Below are positions 35,838 through 44,072 of a stretch of DNA of 64,000 nucleotides, in pieces. Position 1 is the stretch's first letter. The number at the start of each line of letters is the position of its first letter. The stretch spans positions 1,004,149 through 1,068,148 of the forward strand of contig JAFDVZ010000002.1 of NCBI GenBank assembly GCA_018268715.1. Reading direction: 5' to 3'. This DNA is from Acidobacteriota bacterium (GTDB taxonomy: Bacteria > Acidobacteriota > Terriglobia > Bryobacterales > Bryobacteraceae). Made by a program: the position numbers and the translations under genes. Below the pieces are notes generated by a model, which ran no database searches, had not been told where the DNA came from, and worked only from the letters and a program-made list of their open reading frames with translations.

Positions 35838-38312
35838 TCACCGCCCCAGTTCGACGGTAAGCGCCGTCCGCTCGAACTCGCTCCAGGGAATGAAACGCTT
35901 CCGCGGCGCCCCATCGGCCCTGCGGATCGTCAGGCTAACGTTCGCCCGCCGTATGCGCAGGTTGCTGATCTCGACATCTCCCAACGCCTCGGGAACATGC
36001 GGCTCAAACGTCACGCCCTGGCGCGAAGGCTCGATGCCCGCAACCCCGGAAAACAGCATGCGCAGATAAGCCGATGCGGCCCAACTCTGCCGCGGTTGGG
36101 ACTCCCACAACCCGATCCCGCGCCCTCCCCGCTCCTGCAATCCGCCATAAACCGCGCCCGTCAACGGATGATAGATTTCGGCGAACTGCCGGTCCCGCAC
36201 CGCATGCGCGGCCAACTGCGACAGCTCATGCCACAGCATCGCCACGTCGCCCCGCCGGGCCGCCGCATCCGCCCACATACCCTGTATCTGCGGCCACACG
36301 GTCCCAGCGTGCCGGCTGAAATCGGCCGAGCCCTCCTTGCGATACCGCGGATAGTCCGGCCACACCGCGGGGACGCCCGCGGGCATGACGGTCTGCGCGC
36401 CGAGTACGGCCCGGCCGCGCGTCTCATCGGCCACGCCGAACAACAGCACGTACGCGTTGCCCAGCGCCTCCTGCCGGTCGCTTGCGCCGAACGGTCCGGT
36501 GAGGAAGCGGTAACGGTCCCCGGTCCACAGCACGGTGTTGATCGCCTGTCGCAGATGCTCCGCCTTGCGCGCCCATTCCGGATCGACCATCTCGCCCAAC
36601 TCCGCCGCCATCTCAATGCGTACACGGTACGCGTTGTAGTACAGGCAATTCGTCGACAACGCCTTCATCGGGATCCCGTACCCGCGCGGCGCCTTGCGAT
36701 CGGGATTGTGGCGAGGCCACGTATTGATTCCACTCTCGCCGTTCGCGCCGGCGTACTCATCGGGATAAGCGGCCACCCCGTCGCTCCAACCGGGCCCGCG
36801 AAACAACCCATCGGCGGCGTCGAACTCCGTGTCTTCGTAGTAGGCAAGCGAGTTCGTCACCGCCTCTTTCGCGATGCTCAGAAACTCGCGATCCCCGGTC
36901 AGCAGGTAGTAACGCCAGGCGCCGGTGGCCCACACGATAGCGTCCCAATACTGATCTCCGCCGATGATGCGGACCCCCTGCGGCGTCCGTTCGAGCACGG
37001 CCAGCAGCGTATTGCGAGCCGCCTCGGGAGCAATCAGCGGCAACCCGTTCCAGGCGTTCACAGCCGCGTCGCGCGTCCACGGCGTGTTGTATCCTAACCC
37101 CGCCAGCAGCACCGGCGCGGGCGCCTCGAGCAGCCCCGAACGGTACATGGCGATGTTGCCCGCCAGGTCGCCGATCGCGATGCGATAGGCCGTGTCCACG
37201 GTGCGATCGCCGGTCCGCACCGCCGGCGTGCGGAACTCGACGGCCGCCGGATTCGCCGTCAGCCATTCGGCGTCGAAGCGAGCGAATTCGATCCGTTCAA
37301 TCGAGCTCCGCTCGCCGGCTTCATACAGCACGCCGATGGTCCCGTCGCTCAGTGCGATCACCGTGGAGTAGGCGGCCGGGCCTTCATGAATCACCCGCGA
37401 AACCGGCCATGTGCGAGCGCCATCCCGGCTCATGCGGATGGTCAGCCGTTCGCGTTTCGTCGCGCTGGCGGCGTTGGTGAACAGCACCGCATCTCCAAAG
37501 CGCGTAATGCCGGCGTTGCAGCTCGGATCCACCAGCACGGCGTCGTGCGACATCGCGCCGAACGTCACGCCCCCGTCATGGGAAATCGCAATCGCGCGCG
37601 TCTTGCCGTTGCGCATGTTCTGCATCACCACACCGCCGGCGAGCTCGACGGCATGGCTCTCATCGGTGTCCGATCCGCCCGCCGAACCCGCGCGCCACGT
37701 CTTGCCGTGATCGTCGCTATAGACATTGCGCGATCCCACCACGCCCTGCGCATCGCGCGTCACCAGCGGAACCAGCAGCCGTCCGCTCGTCAGTTGGTGA
37801 TTCGTGCCGGAGGTCGCGAACATGCCCTTCCAGGAAGGATCGCGGAACTGCGGCGACACGTCTTCGGGCTCCGACCACGTCTCGCCGTCATCGTCGGAGT
37901 GCATGGCGTGAACCTCCAGCGCGGTCGCCGTTGCTGTTCCAAAACCCACTCCCGGCCCGCCGTACGCATGGAAGCACCACACGCGCCCATTCGTGCGATC
38001 GACCAGCAGCGAAGCGTCGCCCACGCCGCCCGCCTTCACTGCGTACAACGTACGCGTCGGAGTCCACGTGCGGCCCTGATCAAAACTCCGCCGTATGACC
38101 AGCGAGATTCGCGCCGGCAGATCGCCGGTCCCGTCGTGCCGCGCGTCCGCCACGGCGATCAGCGTCCCCTTGCGCGTCTCCGCCAGGGCCGGGATGCGAT
38201 ACGTGTGTACGCCGCCCTCGCCCTGTCGAAACAGCACCGTCTGTTGAAACAGCGGCCCGGCCGTCAACCCGGCCGCCGCAAGAAGGGTAAGAAACGCGGT
38301 TCGCGATACCAT
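35838..38312 (-). CDS. Sialidase (GH33-like) fused to a six-hairpin glycosidase domain, secreted
   Basis: 824 residues from the ATG at 38312 (MVSRTAFLTLL), with a signal peptide. Residues ~20-370 form a six-bladed sialidase propeller: the arginine motif TYRIPAL (Arg39) and at least four Asp-box turns (SFDQGRTW, SDDDGETW, SDDHGKTW, SHDGGVTF). Residues ~385-760 are an (alpha/alpha)6-type glycosidase domain (YNTPWTRDAAVNAWNG, GGDQYWDAIVWATGAW, GPGWSDGVAAYPDEY, FSRHAGTVWPQIQGMW) like MGH1/GH63-related hydrolases. A beta-rich C-terminus ends it. It could remove a terminal acidic sugar and then a second residue from the same glycan. Substrates are not proven; sialidase-like propellers also occur in unrelated enzymes. 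Confidence 0.8.
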   Translation of the reverse strand: MVSRTAFLTLLAAAGLTAGPLFQQTVLFRQGEGGVHTYRIPALAETRKGTLIAVADARHDGTGDLPARISLVIRRSFDQGRTWTPTRTLYAVKAGGVGDASLLVDRTNGRVWCFHAYGGPGVGFGTATATALEVHAMHSDDDGETWSEPEDVSPQFRDPSWKGMFATSGTNHQLTSGRLLVPLVTRDAQGVVGSRNVYSDDHGKTWRAGSAGGSDTDESHAVELAGGVVMQNMRNGKTRAIAISHDGGVTFGAMSHDAVLVDPSCNAGITRFGDAVLFTNAASATKRERLTIRMSRDGARTWPVSRVIHEGPAAYSTVIALSDGTIGVLYEAGERSSIERIEFARFDAEWLTANPAAVEFRTPAVRTGDRTVDTAYRIAIGDLAGNIAMYRSGLLEAPAPVLLAGLGYNTPWTRDAAVNAWNGLPLIAPEAARNTLLAVLERTPQGVRIIGGDQYWDAIVWATGAWRYYLLTGDREFLSIAKEAVTNSLAYYEDTEFDAADGLFRGPGWSDGVAAYPDEYAGANGESGINTWPRHNPDRKAPRGYGIPMKALSTNCLYYNAYRVRIEMAAELGEMVDPEWARKAEHLRQAINTVLWTGDRYRFLTGPFGASDRQEALGNAYVLLFGVADETRGRAVLGAQTVMPAGVPAVWPDYPRYRKEGSADFSRHAGTVWPQIQGMWADAAARRGDVAMLWHELSQLAAHAVRDRQFAEIYHPLTGAVYGGLQERGGRGIGLWESQPRQSWAASAYLRMLFSGVAGIEPSRQGVTFEPHVPEALGDVEISNLRIRRANVSLTIRRADGAPRKRFIPWSEFERTALTVELGR

Positions 38313-38313
38313 C

Positions 38314-39642
38314 ATGAAACAGACCATGATATGCCCCGTCCCGCATAGAATTCTGGCCACCGCCGTCGCCGCTCTCGCCGTCGTCAGCGCCTTCGCCGAT
38401 CTGAACGGATCCTACATCCTCCCCCAGGACCACGCCGCCATCGCCTACAGCACGGCGCCCGTTACGGACCGCGTCGCCGCTATCCAGGCCCAGTTGCGGA
38501 CCGGCAAACTGAAGTTGAAGTACGACGATCGGCACGGCTACCTGGAGCCCTTGCTGAAGGCCTTGAACATCCCCATCGCCTCGCAGGTGCTGGTGTTTTC
38601 GAAGACCAGTTTTCAAGCGCCGCGCATCAGCCCCCGAACGGCCCGCGCCCTGTACTTCTCAAGCGACGTGTACGTCGGCTGGGTCCCCGGCGGCGACGTG
38701 GTGGAGATCGCGGCCATGGACCCGCGCCAGGGCGTCATCTTCTACACGATGGATCAGGACGCCGCCGCGAAGCCCCGCATCGACCGTCGCGACGAATGCC
38801 TGCAATGCCACGCCTCGGGCGGAACGTTGGGCGTGCCCGGCCTCATCGTGCGTTCGGTATTCGTCGAACGTTCCGGCATGCCCTTGTTTAACGCGGGCGG
38901 CTTCGTCACGGACCATCGCAGCCCGCTCGCCGAACGTTGGGGCGGTTGGTACGTGACGGGAACGCACGGCGCGGCGCGCCACATGGGCAACGTGTTCGCC
39001 CAGGACCGCGACCACCCGGACCGTCTCGACCGCGAGAGCGGCGCCAACGCAGCCAGCCTGAAGGACCGCATCGACACGGCCAACTATCTGGCCCCATCCA
39101 GCGACATCGTGGCGCTGATGGTGCTCGAGCATCAGACGCGCATGTTAAACCTGCTGACGCGCGTGGGATGGGAAACGCGTCTGGCGCTTGCCGACCAGCA
39201 GGCGATCAACCGGGCGTTGGGCGAGCCGGCGGACACGCTGGGCGACAGCACGCGCCGCCGCATCGACAACGCCGTGGAGGAGTTGGTGAAGTACCTGTTA
39301 TTCGCCGAGGAAGCGCCTCTGGAGTCCCCCATCGCCGGTGCGGCGGACTTCGCTGCGGCGTTTCAATCCCAAGGCCCGCGCGACAGGCAGGGCCGGTCGT
39401 TGCGCGATCTCGACATGACCACGCGCATGTTCCGCCACCCGTGCAGCTATCTCATCTACTCGGAAGCGTTCGACAGCCTCCCGCCCGCGGCCCTCGATCG
39501 GATCTACCACCGTCTCCACGAAATCCTGACCGGCGCGGATAGGAGCGCGACCTACAAGCGCCTCACCTCCGCCGATCGCAAAGCCGTGCTGGAGATCCTG
39601 CTCGATACAAAGAGGACGCTCCCCGCCGAGTGGCGGAATTAG
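38314..39642 (+). CDS. Secreted CXXCH (monohaem cytochrome c-like) protein, unknown function
   Basis: 442 residues from the ATG at 38314; MICPVPHRI at 38326 is an alternative start. A signal peptide (~1-28, ending SAFA) precedes DLNGSYILPQDH. One haem-attachment motif, CLQCH at residues 162-166, lies inside ERRDECLQCHASGGTLGVPG, a sequence context I associate with acidobacterial and planctomycete conserved hypotheticals. The rest is helical with no named domain. It likely carries one c-type haem in the periplasm. The first ATG overlaps a possible start of the divergent sialidase in the tetramer CATG. The 3' end overlaps vapC by four bases, convergently. Confidence 0.72.
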   Translation: MKQTMICPVPHRILATAVAALAVVSAFADLNGSYILPQDHAAIAYSTAPVTDRVAAIQAQLRTGKLKLKYDDRHGYLEPLLKALNIPIASQVLVFSKTSFQAPRISPRTARALYFSSDVYVGWVPGGDVVEIAAMDPRQGVIFYTMDQDAAAKPRIDRRDECLQCHASGGTLGVPGLIVRSVFVERSGMPLFNAGGFVTDHRSPLAERWGGWYVTGTHGAARHMGNVFAQDRDHPDRLDRESGANAASLKDRIDTANYLAPSSDIVALMVLEHQTRMLNLLTRVGWETRLALADQQAINRALGEPADTLGDSTRRRIDNAVEELVKYLLFAEEAPLESPIAGAADFAAAFQSQGPRDRQGRSLRDLDMTTRMFRHPCSYLIYSEAFDSLPPAALDRIYHRLHEILTGADRSATYKRLTSADRKAVLEILLDTKRTLPAEWRN

Positions 39643-40049
39643 GATCGGCTCGGGTCCACAATCTGGAGCGTGGGGAACAGGCTCCGGTAGAAGCCCCGAT
39701 CACGCGACAGCAGCCGTGTCGCATGCATCTGCGCGTGAGCGCCCACCAGAAAGTCCGCCAAAACGCGCGTGCGCTTGCCGCCCTTCATGCGGTATTGACG
39801 CCAGATGCGGCTCGACAGAAACAGCGCCTCGCGGCTCAACGACTGCAGGCGGATCTGAGCGTCGGCCAGGAAACGTTCGCACTCATCCTGCCGTTCGAAG
39901 TGCATCGCGAGTTCGGCGTAGACGATATCGCAGATCACCAGCGATCCCTCCTGCGCCGACTCTTGCAGCGCCTCGGCGGAGGCGTCGCAGAAATCCTTGT
40001 TCGGCAACAGAATATCCAGCAGAATGTTCGTATCGATGGCGGAGATCAT
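39639..40049 (-). CDS. PIN-domain ribonuclease toxin (VapC-like)
   Basis: 136 residues, a typical VapC length. The acidic metal-binding residues are in place: Asp6 in IDTNILLDIL, Glu46 in YAELAM, Asp99 in LADFLVGA and Asp117 in SRDRGF. VapC toxins cleave RNA, often tRNA, when freed from the antitoxin. It overlaps the antitoxin gene upstream by four bases, the standard arrangement for this type II module. It also overlaps, tail to tail, the CXXCH protein gene. Confidence 0.9.
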   Translation of the reverse strand: MISAIDTNILLDILLPNKDFCDASAEALQESAQEGSLVICDIVYAELAMHFERQDECERFLADAQIRLQSLSREALFLSSRIWRQYRMKGGKRTRVLADFLVGAHAQMHATRLLSRDRGFYRSLFPTLQIVDPSRS

Positions 40050-40276
40050 CGCCCACGCACGTCTTCAATGAAATCGTCGACGGAGCGGTAACCGAGCTTT
40101 GCGAAGCTTCGGGCGCACCGTCCCTTCCACTGAGCCAGATCTAATTTCTGCCCGGACTTTTTCAGAACCAGTTCGCCTTCGACGACGCGGAACTCCACTT
40201 CCGTACCCGCCACAAGACCGAATTGCTCTCGAATCTCTTTAGGGATCGTAACTTGGCCTCGATCGCCGACAGTCAT
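40046..40276 (-). CDS. AbrB/MazE-type antitoxin (VapB-like)
   Basis: 76 residues from the ATG at 40276; a GTG at 40282 would add two. The swapped-hairpin DNA-binding domain is clear (VGDRGQVTIPKEIREQFGL, then EVEFRVVEGELVL), followed by a C-terminal toxin-binding tail. It should neutralise the PIN toxin and repress the module. Nested palindromes overlapping the start (40273-40304) are the probable operator. It lies about 40 bases downstream of the BMC-T gene on the same strand, so read-through from the microcompartment unit is possible. Confidence 0.88.
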   Translation of the reverse strand: MTVGDRGQVTIPKEIREQFGLVAGTEVEFRVVEGELVLKKSGQKLDLAQWKGRCARSFAKLGYRSVDDFIEDVRGR

Positions 40277-40304
40277 ACTCACCAGTATGAATCCCTATTC
40301 ATAC
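40273..40304. promoter_or_regulatory. Nested palindromes, probable VapB operator
   Basis: Two perfect inverted repeats overlap: TCATACT-cacc-AGTATGA (40273-40290) and GTATGAAT-ccct-ATTCATAC (40285-40304). Both use the half-site GTATG. They cover the antitoxin start and the space upstream, where AbrB-type antitoxins normally bind to repress their own gene. No strong -35/-10 pair is visible nearby. Confidence 0.65.
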
Positions 40305-40320
40305 CGCAGCAAGCCGAGGG

Positions 40321-40881
40321 CTACACCCAATCGCGGAACAGTTCCTTGCGAGGTGCCGCAATCACCGCCCGGCCCACCAGCATCCCCTCTTCCGCCGCCA
40401 CGCGAGCTCCCACCGCCACCGCGGATTCGACGCTCGACACATCGCCGGTCATCACCACAAAGCCCTTCCCGCCGAGCGCCATCGCTAGGTGAATCTTCAG
40501 CAACACCACGTTGGCCGACTTCACCGCCGCATCGGCGACGTCGATGATCGAGGAAGCGGAAAACGTCTCCACCACTCCCAAGGCTCGAATCTGTTCGGGC
40601 ATTACATCGACGGCCTGCGCGACCGCTGGAAACACCGAAGGGTGGATCCGCGTGATGACGCGCTTCTCAATCAGCGCGCCCGTGCACAGCCGGGCGCCGG
40701 CCTCCACCGCCGCCTGCGTGGAAGCCACGTCGCCCCCCACTGCGATGAGATACTTCCCCGAGCAGATCGACCGCGCCAGCAGCACGTCCACCGAGGCCGC
40801 CTTCAACATCGCGTCCAGCGCCAGATAGCCAATCGCGACGCTCGTCACTTCCAACAACCCAATCGAATTCAGATCCGCCAT
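40321..40881 (-). CDS. Microcompartment shell protein, tandem BMC-T (PduT-like, Fe-S)
   Basis: 186 residues made of two BMC domains (IGLLEVTSVAIGYLALDAM and IRALGVVETFSASSIIDVADAAV), forming pseudohexameric trimers in the shell facet. The pore loop of the first domain reads RSICSGKY with Cys40 at the place where PduT-type proteins hold a [4Fe-4S] cluster on the trimer axis. Such a cluster could pass electrons across the shell. It begins two bases after the PduS-like gene ends, and PduS itself carries two Fe-S clusters, which supports a joint electron-transfer role. Confidence 0.93.
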   Translation of the reverse strand: MADLNSIGLLEVTSVAIGYLALDAMLKAASVDVLLARSICSGKYLIAVGGDVASTQAAVEAGARLCTGALIEKRVITRIHPSVFPAVAQAVDVMPEQIRALGVVETFSASSIIDVADAAVKSANVVLLKIHLAMALGGKGFVVMTGDVSSVESAVAVGARVAAEEGMLVGRAVIAAPRKELFRDWV

Positions 40882-40883
40882 GT

Positions 40884-42200
40884 TTAAGCCTCGATCACCA
40901 CCGAACCATCCACGCTGCGCACCACCCCGTCGATGCTCGAATGTATGCGAGCCCCCAACGCGCCCTGCGCCGGCGCCGCCAGCAGATCGCCCACTCGCAC
41001 CCGGTCGCCCGGACTCACCACCGCCGCGGCCGGCGCTCCCGCATGCTGCTTCAACGGCACAACCACTCGCGCCGGCGTGAGCGCCCGCTCATCGAGCGGA
41101 CCAACGTCGTTGAACTGATCGAGCCCCAGTTTCAGCTTCAGCCGCCGCGTCGGAATCCGCCGGGCCTCGCCCAGCGGGTGCGGGGTAATGTCCTCGGGCT
41201 TACCCACCCAGAACAGCTTCTTCTCGCGCGCGAGCGGCTTCGCCTGCACGCAGACGTTCTTCGGATCCAGGTCTTCCGGACAGGCGAACATGCTGCACAG
41301 GTTGCACTCGCAGCAGTACAGCGTGCCCGCGAGCATAGCGTCCTTCAGGCCCGTGAACCCCAGCGCCTGCATCGCCCGATGCGGCTCAATCGGATGACCC
41401 AGCAGAAACCGCGGACACATCTCCGTGCAAAACCGGCACTGGTCGCAAGCCGACCGTCCGATCCGCTCAATGTGCTTCCAGGTTCCTTTGTAGCGAGCCA
41501 CCAACGGGTGATCGAACGGCAGCACCACAATGCCGCCCGTGGTCTTGGTCACCGGTTCGTCCGTGCGGCCCAACCGTGCCATCATGACGCCGCCCAGTAG
41601 GATTTCGAACTGCGCTGCCGTCGCGCCGCCCGCCGCGGCGATCACCTCGCCGACGCTCATCCCCACCGGAACCCGCAGCGTCACCGGATTCGCCACCGCG
41701 CCGGCCACCGTTAGGTACTTGTGCGTCACCGGCCGGTCGTTGCCGATATTGATCAGGGTTTCGACGTTCGCCACCACCGCGCCGACGTCCTTCGGCAGGC
41801 CGCCCGGCGGAATCACCTTCCCCGTGACGTCGTGCACCAGGATGAATTCATCGCCGGCCGGATAGCTGTCGCTCAGCGGGAACACGCGAATACCCGCCGG
41901 CGCCTGCGCGCCCAGTTCCGCGATGATGTCCTTGTACTTGTTCTTGACGCCGATGACGCCTTCGGCCGCGCCGGTCAGCTCCATCGCCGCGCGCAGACCA
42001 CTGAGCATGGCCCCGGCGTGGTGATGCATCAGTTCCTTGTCTTTGTGCAACAGCGGTTCGCACTCGGCGCCGTTGACGATCACCAGCGGAACGCGGGCGT
42101 TCAATTTGACGGCGGTGGGGAAGCCCGCGCCGCCCGCGCCGACGATGCCGAGCTCCGCGATGCGGTCGAGAACGGAGGCAGTCACGTCAGAGGTCTCCAT
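40884..42200 (-). CDS. PduS/RnfC-like Fe-S flavoprotein of the microcompartment
   Basis: 438 residues from the ATG at 42200; this start lies just downstream of the promoter at 42235-42263, whereas upstream ATGs fall within it. Residues ~15-130 match the RnfC/NuoF-like NADH and flavin region (IVGAGGAGFPTAVKL, NGAECEPLLHKDKELM). A SLBB-type segment follows (VGMSVGEVIAAAGG). Two [4Fe-4S] ferredoxin motifs use Cys252-255-258-262 and Cys296-299-302-307. A barrel-sandwich C-terminus (SPGDRVRVGDLLAAP) ends it. PduS-type proteins oxidise NADH inside the shell and hand electrons to an acceptor. With no alcohol dehydrogenase in the locus, it is the likely NAD+ regenerating enzyme. Confidence 0.92.
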   Translation of the reverse strand: METSDVTASVLDRIAELGIVGAGGAGFPTAVKLNARVPLVIVNGAECEPLLHKDKELMHHHAGAMLSGLRAAMELTGAAEGVIGVKNKYKDIIAELGAQAPAGIRVFPLSDSYPAGDEFILVHDVTGKVIPPGGLPKDVGAVVANVETLINIGNDRPVTHKYLTVAGAVANPVTLRVPVGMSVGEVIAAAGGATAAQFEILLGGVMMARLGRTDEPVTKTTGGIVVLPFDHPLVARYKGTWKHIERIGRSACDQCRFCTEMCPRFLLGHPIEPHRAMQALGFTGLKDAMLAGTLYCCECNLCSMFACPEDLDPKNVCVQAKPLAREKKLFWVGKPEDITPHPLGEARRIPTRRLKLKLGLDQFNDVGPLDERALTPARVVVPLKQHAGAPAAAVVSPGDRVRVGDLLAAPAQGALGARIHSSIDGVVRSVDGSVVIEA

Positions 42201-42219
42201 AATTTCTGCACGACTTTGA

Positions 42220-42248
42220 TTGACTCTGACGGACATTATATGTAAACT
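42220..42248 (+). promoter_or_regulatory. Rightward promoter of the kinase-PduL-shell unit
   Basis: TTGACT (42220-42225) and TAAACT (42243-42248) are 17 bases apart. The start site would be near 42255, giving a leader of about ten bases and no evident ribosome-binding site before the ATG at 42265. The element interleaves with the leftward promoter, so the two polymerases would exclude each other. Confidence 0.65.
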
Positions 42249-42263
42249 ATCACTTGCCGTCAA
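42235..42263 (-). promoter_or_regulatory. Leftward promoter of the PduS/BMC-T unit
   Basis: On the minus strand TTGACG (42263-42258) and a perfect TATAAT (42240-42235) are 17 bases apart. Transcription would start near 42228, leaving a leader of about 27 bases before the ATG at 42200. It overlaps the rightward promoter. Confidence 0.8.
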
Positions 42264-42264
42264 T

Positions 42265-43401
42265 ATGAAGGTCCTAGTCGCCAATATTGGCAGTACATCG
42301 TTCAAGTACCGCGTCTTCGAGATGGACGACGAGCAGGTGCTGGGCGAAGGCCGCGTCGAGCGCATCGGGCAGCCCGGCGGGGATTGCCCGGACTATGACA
42401 CGGCCATCCGCCGGTGCCTGGCCACCATCGACTATCCGCTTGACGTCGTGGGCTTTAAAGCCGTGCATGCGGGCCCGCTGAGCGGCGCCAACCTGGTCGA
42501 CGATCGGGTTCTCGCGGCCATGGAAGAGTTCAGCTTCCACGCCCCGGCCCACAACCCTCCCTACATCGCCGCAATTCGCGGATTTCAGCACGTTTTGCCC
42601 TCAGTACCGCTCGCCGCGCTGCTCGAAACGGCCTTTTTCGACCAGGTTCCGGAAGCCGCAACGACATACGCCGTGCCGTACGCCTGGAAGGAAGAGCTGG
42701 GCGTCCGGCGCTACGGATTCCACGGCGCAAGCCATCGCGCAGCGTCCGAAAACGTGCAAAAACTGCTCGAAAAACGCGATTTACGACACATTTCGTGCCA
42801 CTTAGGAGGCAGTTCGAGCCTTGCCGCGGTGCGCAACGGCGTCGCCATCGACTCCAGTTTTGGCATGTCGCCGCAGTCCGGATTGCCCCATAACAACCGT
42901 ACAGGCGACATCGACAGCTTCGCTATCTTGTTCGTAATGAAGCGCTTAGGGCTGGGCGTCGATGAGATGGCCTCCATCCTGGCGACGAAATCGGGCCTGG
43001 CCGGCATGAGCGGCACATCAGGAGACATGCGCGACCTCGAAGAGGCCGCCCAAGCCGGAAACGCGCGCGCAAAGTGCGCGATTGACATGTTTACGCGCTC
43101 GATTCGGCACTATATCGGCGCGTTTTGGCTCGAATTGGGCGGCCTGGACGTGCTTACGTTCTCCGGCGGCATCGGCGAGAACAGCCGCGCGCTGAGAGCC
43201 TCGGTTTGCGCCGGTTTGGGCGGTTTTGGGCTCGAAATCGACCAAAAACGCAACGAAAGCGTACGAGGACAGGGCGTGATTTCCACCGATCAATCGAAGG
43301 TGAAGGTGATCGTCATCCCGGCCGATGAAGAGCGCATTGTCGCCCGGGCCTCGGCGGCGTTGGTTTCAAAGTCAGTCAAGAACGGTCAGACTCAGTCATG
43401 A
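42265..43401 (+). CDS. ackA: Acetate/propionate kinase family enzyme of the microcompartment
   Basis: 378 residues from the ATG at 42265 (MKVLVANIGSTSFKY). The acetokinase family pattern is present: N-terminal NIGSTS, ETAFFD, RRYGFHGASHR, GDIDSF with the conserved Arg in NNRTGDID, and SGGIGENS. Several positions depart from the standard AckA: AVHAG for VVHGG and HLGGSSSL for HLGNGAS, so acyl specificity may differ. Expected reaction: acyl phosphate plus ADP to carboxylate plus ATP, the last step after PduL, with lactate or propionate as likely product. It overlaps pduL by four bases. I saw no encapsulation peptide. Confidence 0.9.
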   Translation: MKVLVANIGSTSFKYRVFEMDDEQVLGEGRVERIGQPGGDCPDYDTAIRRCLATIDYPLDVVGFKAVHAGPLSGANLVDDRVLAAMEEFSFHAPAHNPPYIAAIRGFQHVLPSVPLAALLETAFFDQVPEAATTYAVPYAWKEELGVRRYGFHGASHRAASENVQKLLEKRDLRHISCHLGGSSSLAAVRNGVAIDSSFGMSPQSGLPHNNRTGDIDSFAILFVMKRLGLGVDEMASILATKSGLAGMSGTSGDMRDLEEAAQAGNARAKCAIDMFTRSIRHYIGAFWLELGGLDVLTFSGGIGENSRALRASVCAGLGGFGLEIDQKRNESVRGQGVISTDQSKVKVIVIPADEERIVARASAALVSKSVKNGQTQS

Positions 43402-44060
43402 CGTACGGACCTATATCTCGCGCCGATGTCGAGAAGATCGTGCGCCAGGTGGTGCTCGAACAGCTCGGACAGGCCAAGCAGAACCCGGCGCCGGTGCTGA
43501 CGGTGCACGCTTCGGCGCGCCACATGCACGTCAGCCGCGAGGATCTCGATAAACTCTACGGGCCGGGCCACGAGCTCACGCCGGACCGCCCGCTGTTCCA
43601 GGAAGGCAACTACGCCGCCAAGGAAACGGTGACCCTGGTCGGGCCGCGCGGGCGGGTGATCTCGAACCTGCGGATCCTGGGGCCGATGCGGAAGCAGTCC
43701 CAGATCGAGCTCGCGTTTACGGACGCGATCAGCCTGGGTCTCGACATCCCCATACGCATCTCGGGCGACATCAAGGGGACGCCGGGCGCCGTTGTGATGG
43801 GGCCCAAGGGCGTCGTCGAATTGAAGGAAGGCGTGATCCGCGCCGCCATCCACGTACATATGAACCCGGCCGAGGCGGCGCACTTCGGCGTGAAGCAGGG
43901 CGACATGATGAAGCTCCGCGTCGGCGGAGCGGCGGGGCTGACGTTTGACCGCGTGGCGGTCCGCATCGACCCGACTTCGCGCCTGAACGTCCACATGGAC
44001 ACCGATGAAGCGAACGCGTGCGGCCTGCATCTGGCCAAGGAACTCGAATTAGTCAAGTAG
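43398..44060 (+). CDS. pduL: Phosphate acyltransferase PduL
   Basis: 220 residues. Residues 7-22 (SRADVEKIVRQVVLEQLG) form an amphipathic helix of the encapsulation-peptide type. The two PduL beta-barrel domains follow with metal-binding His residues in ARHMHVS, IHVHMN and NVHMDTDE. It converts acyl-CoA plus phosphate to acyl phosphate and CoA, recycling CoA for the aldehyde dehydrogenase inside the shell. It overlaps the kinase gene by four bases and precedes the shell genes by 12, a core-metabolosome arrangement. Confidence 0.95.
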   Translation: MTYGPISRADVEKIVRQVVLEQLGQAKQNPAPVLTVHASARHMHVSREDLDKLYGPGHELTPDRPLFQEGNYAAKETVTLVGPRGRVISNLRILGPMRKQSQIELAFTDAISLGLDIPIRISGDIKGTPGAVVMGPKGVVELKEGVIRAAIHVHMNPAEAAHFGVKQGDMMKLRVGGAAGLTFDRVAVRIDPTSRLNVHMDTDEANACGLHLAKELELVK

Positions 44061-44072
44061 GGAGAATCCGCG

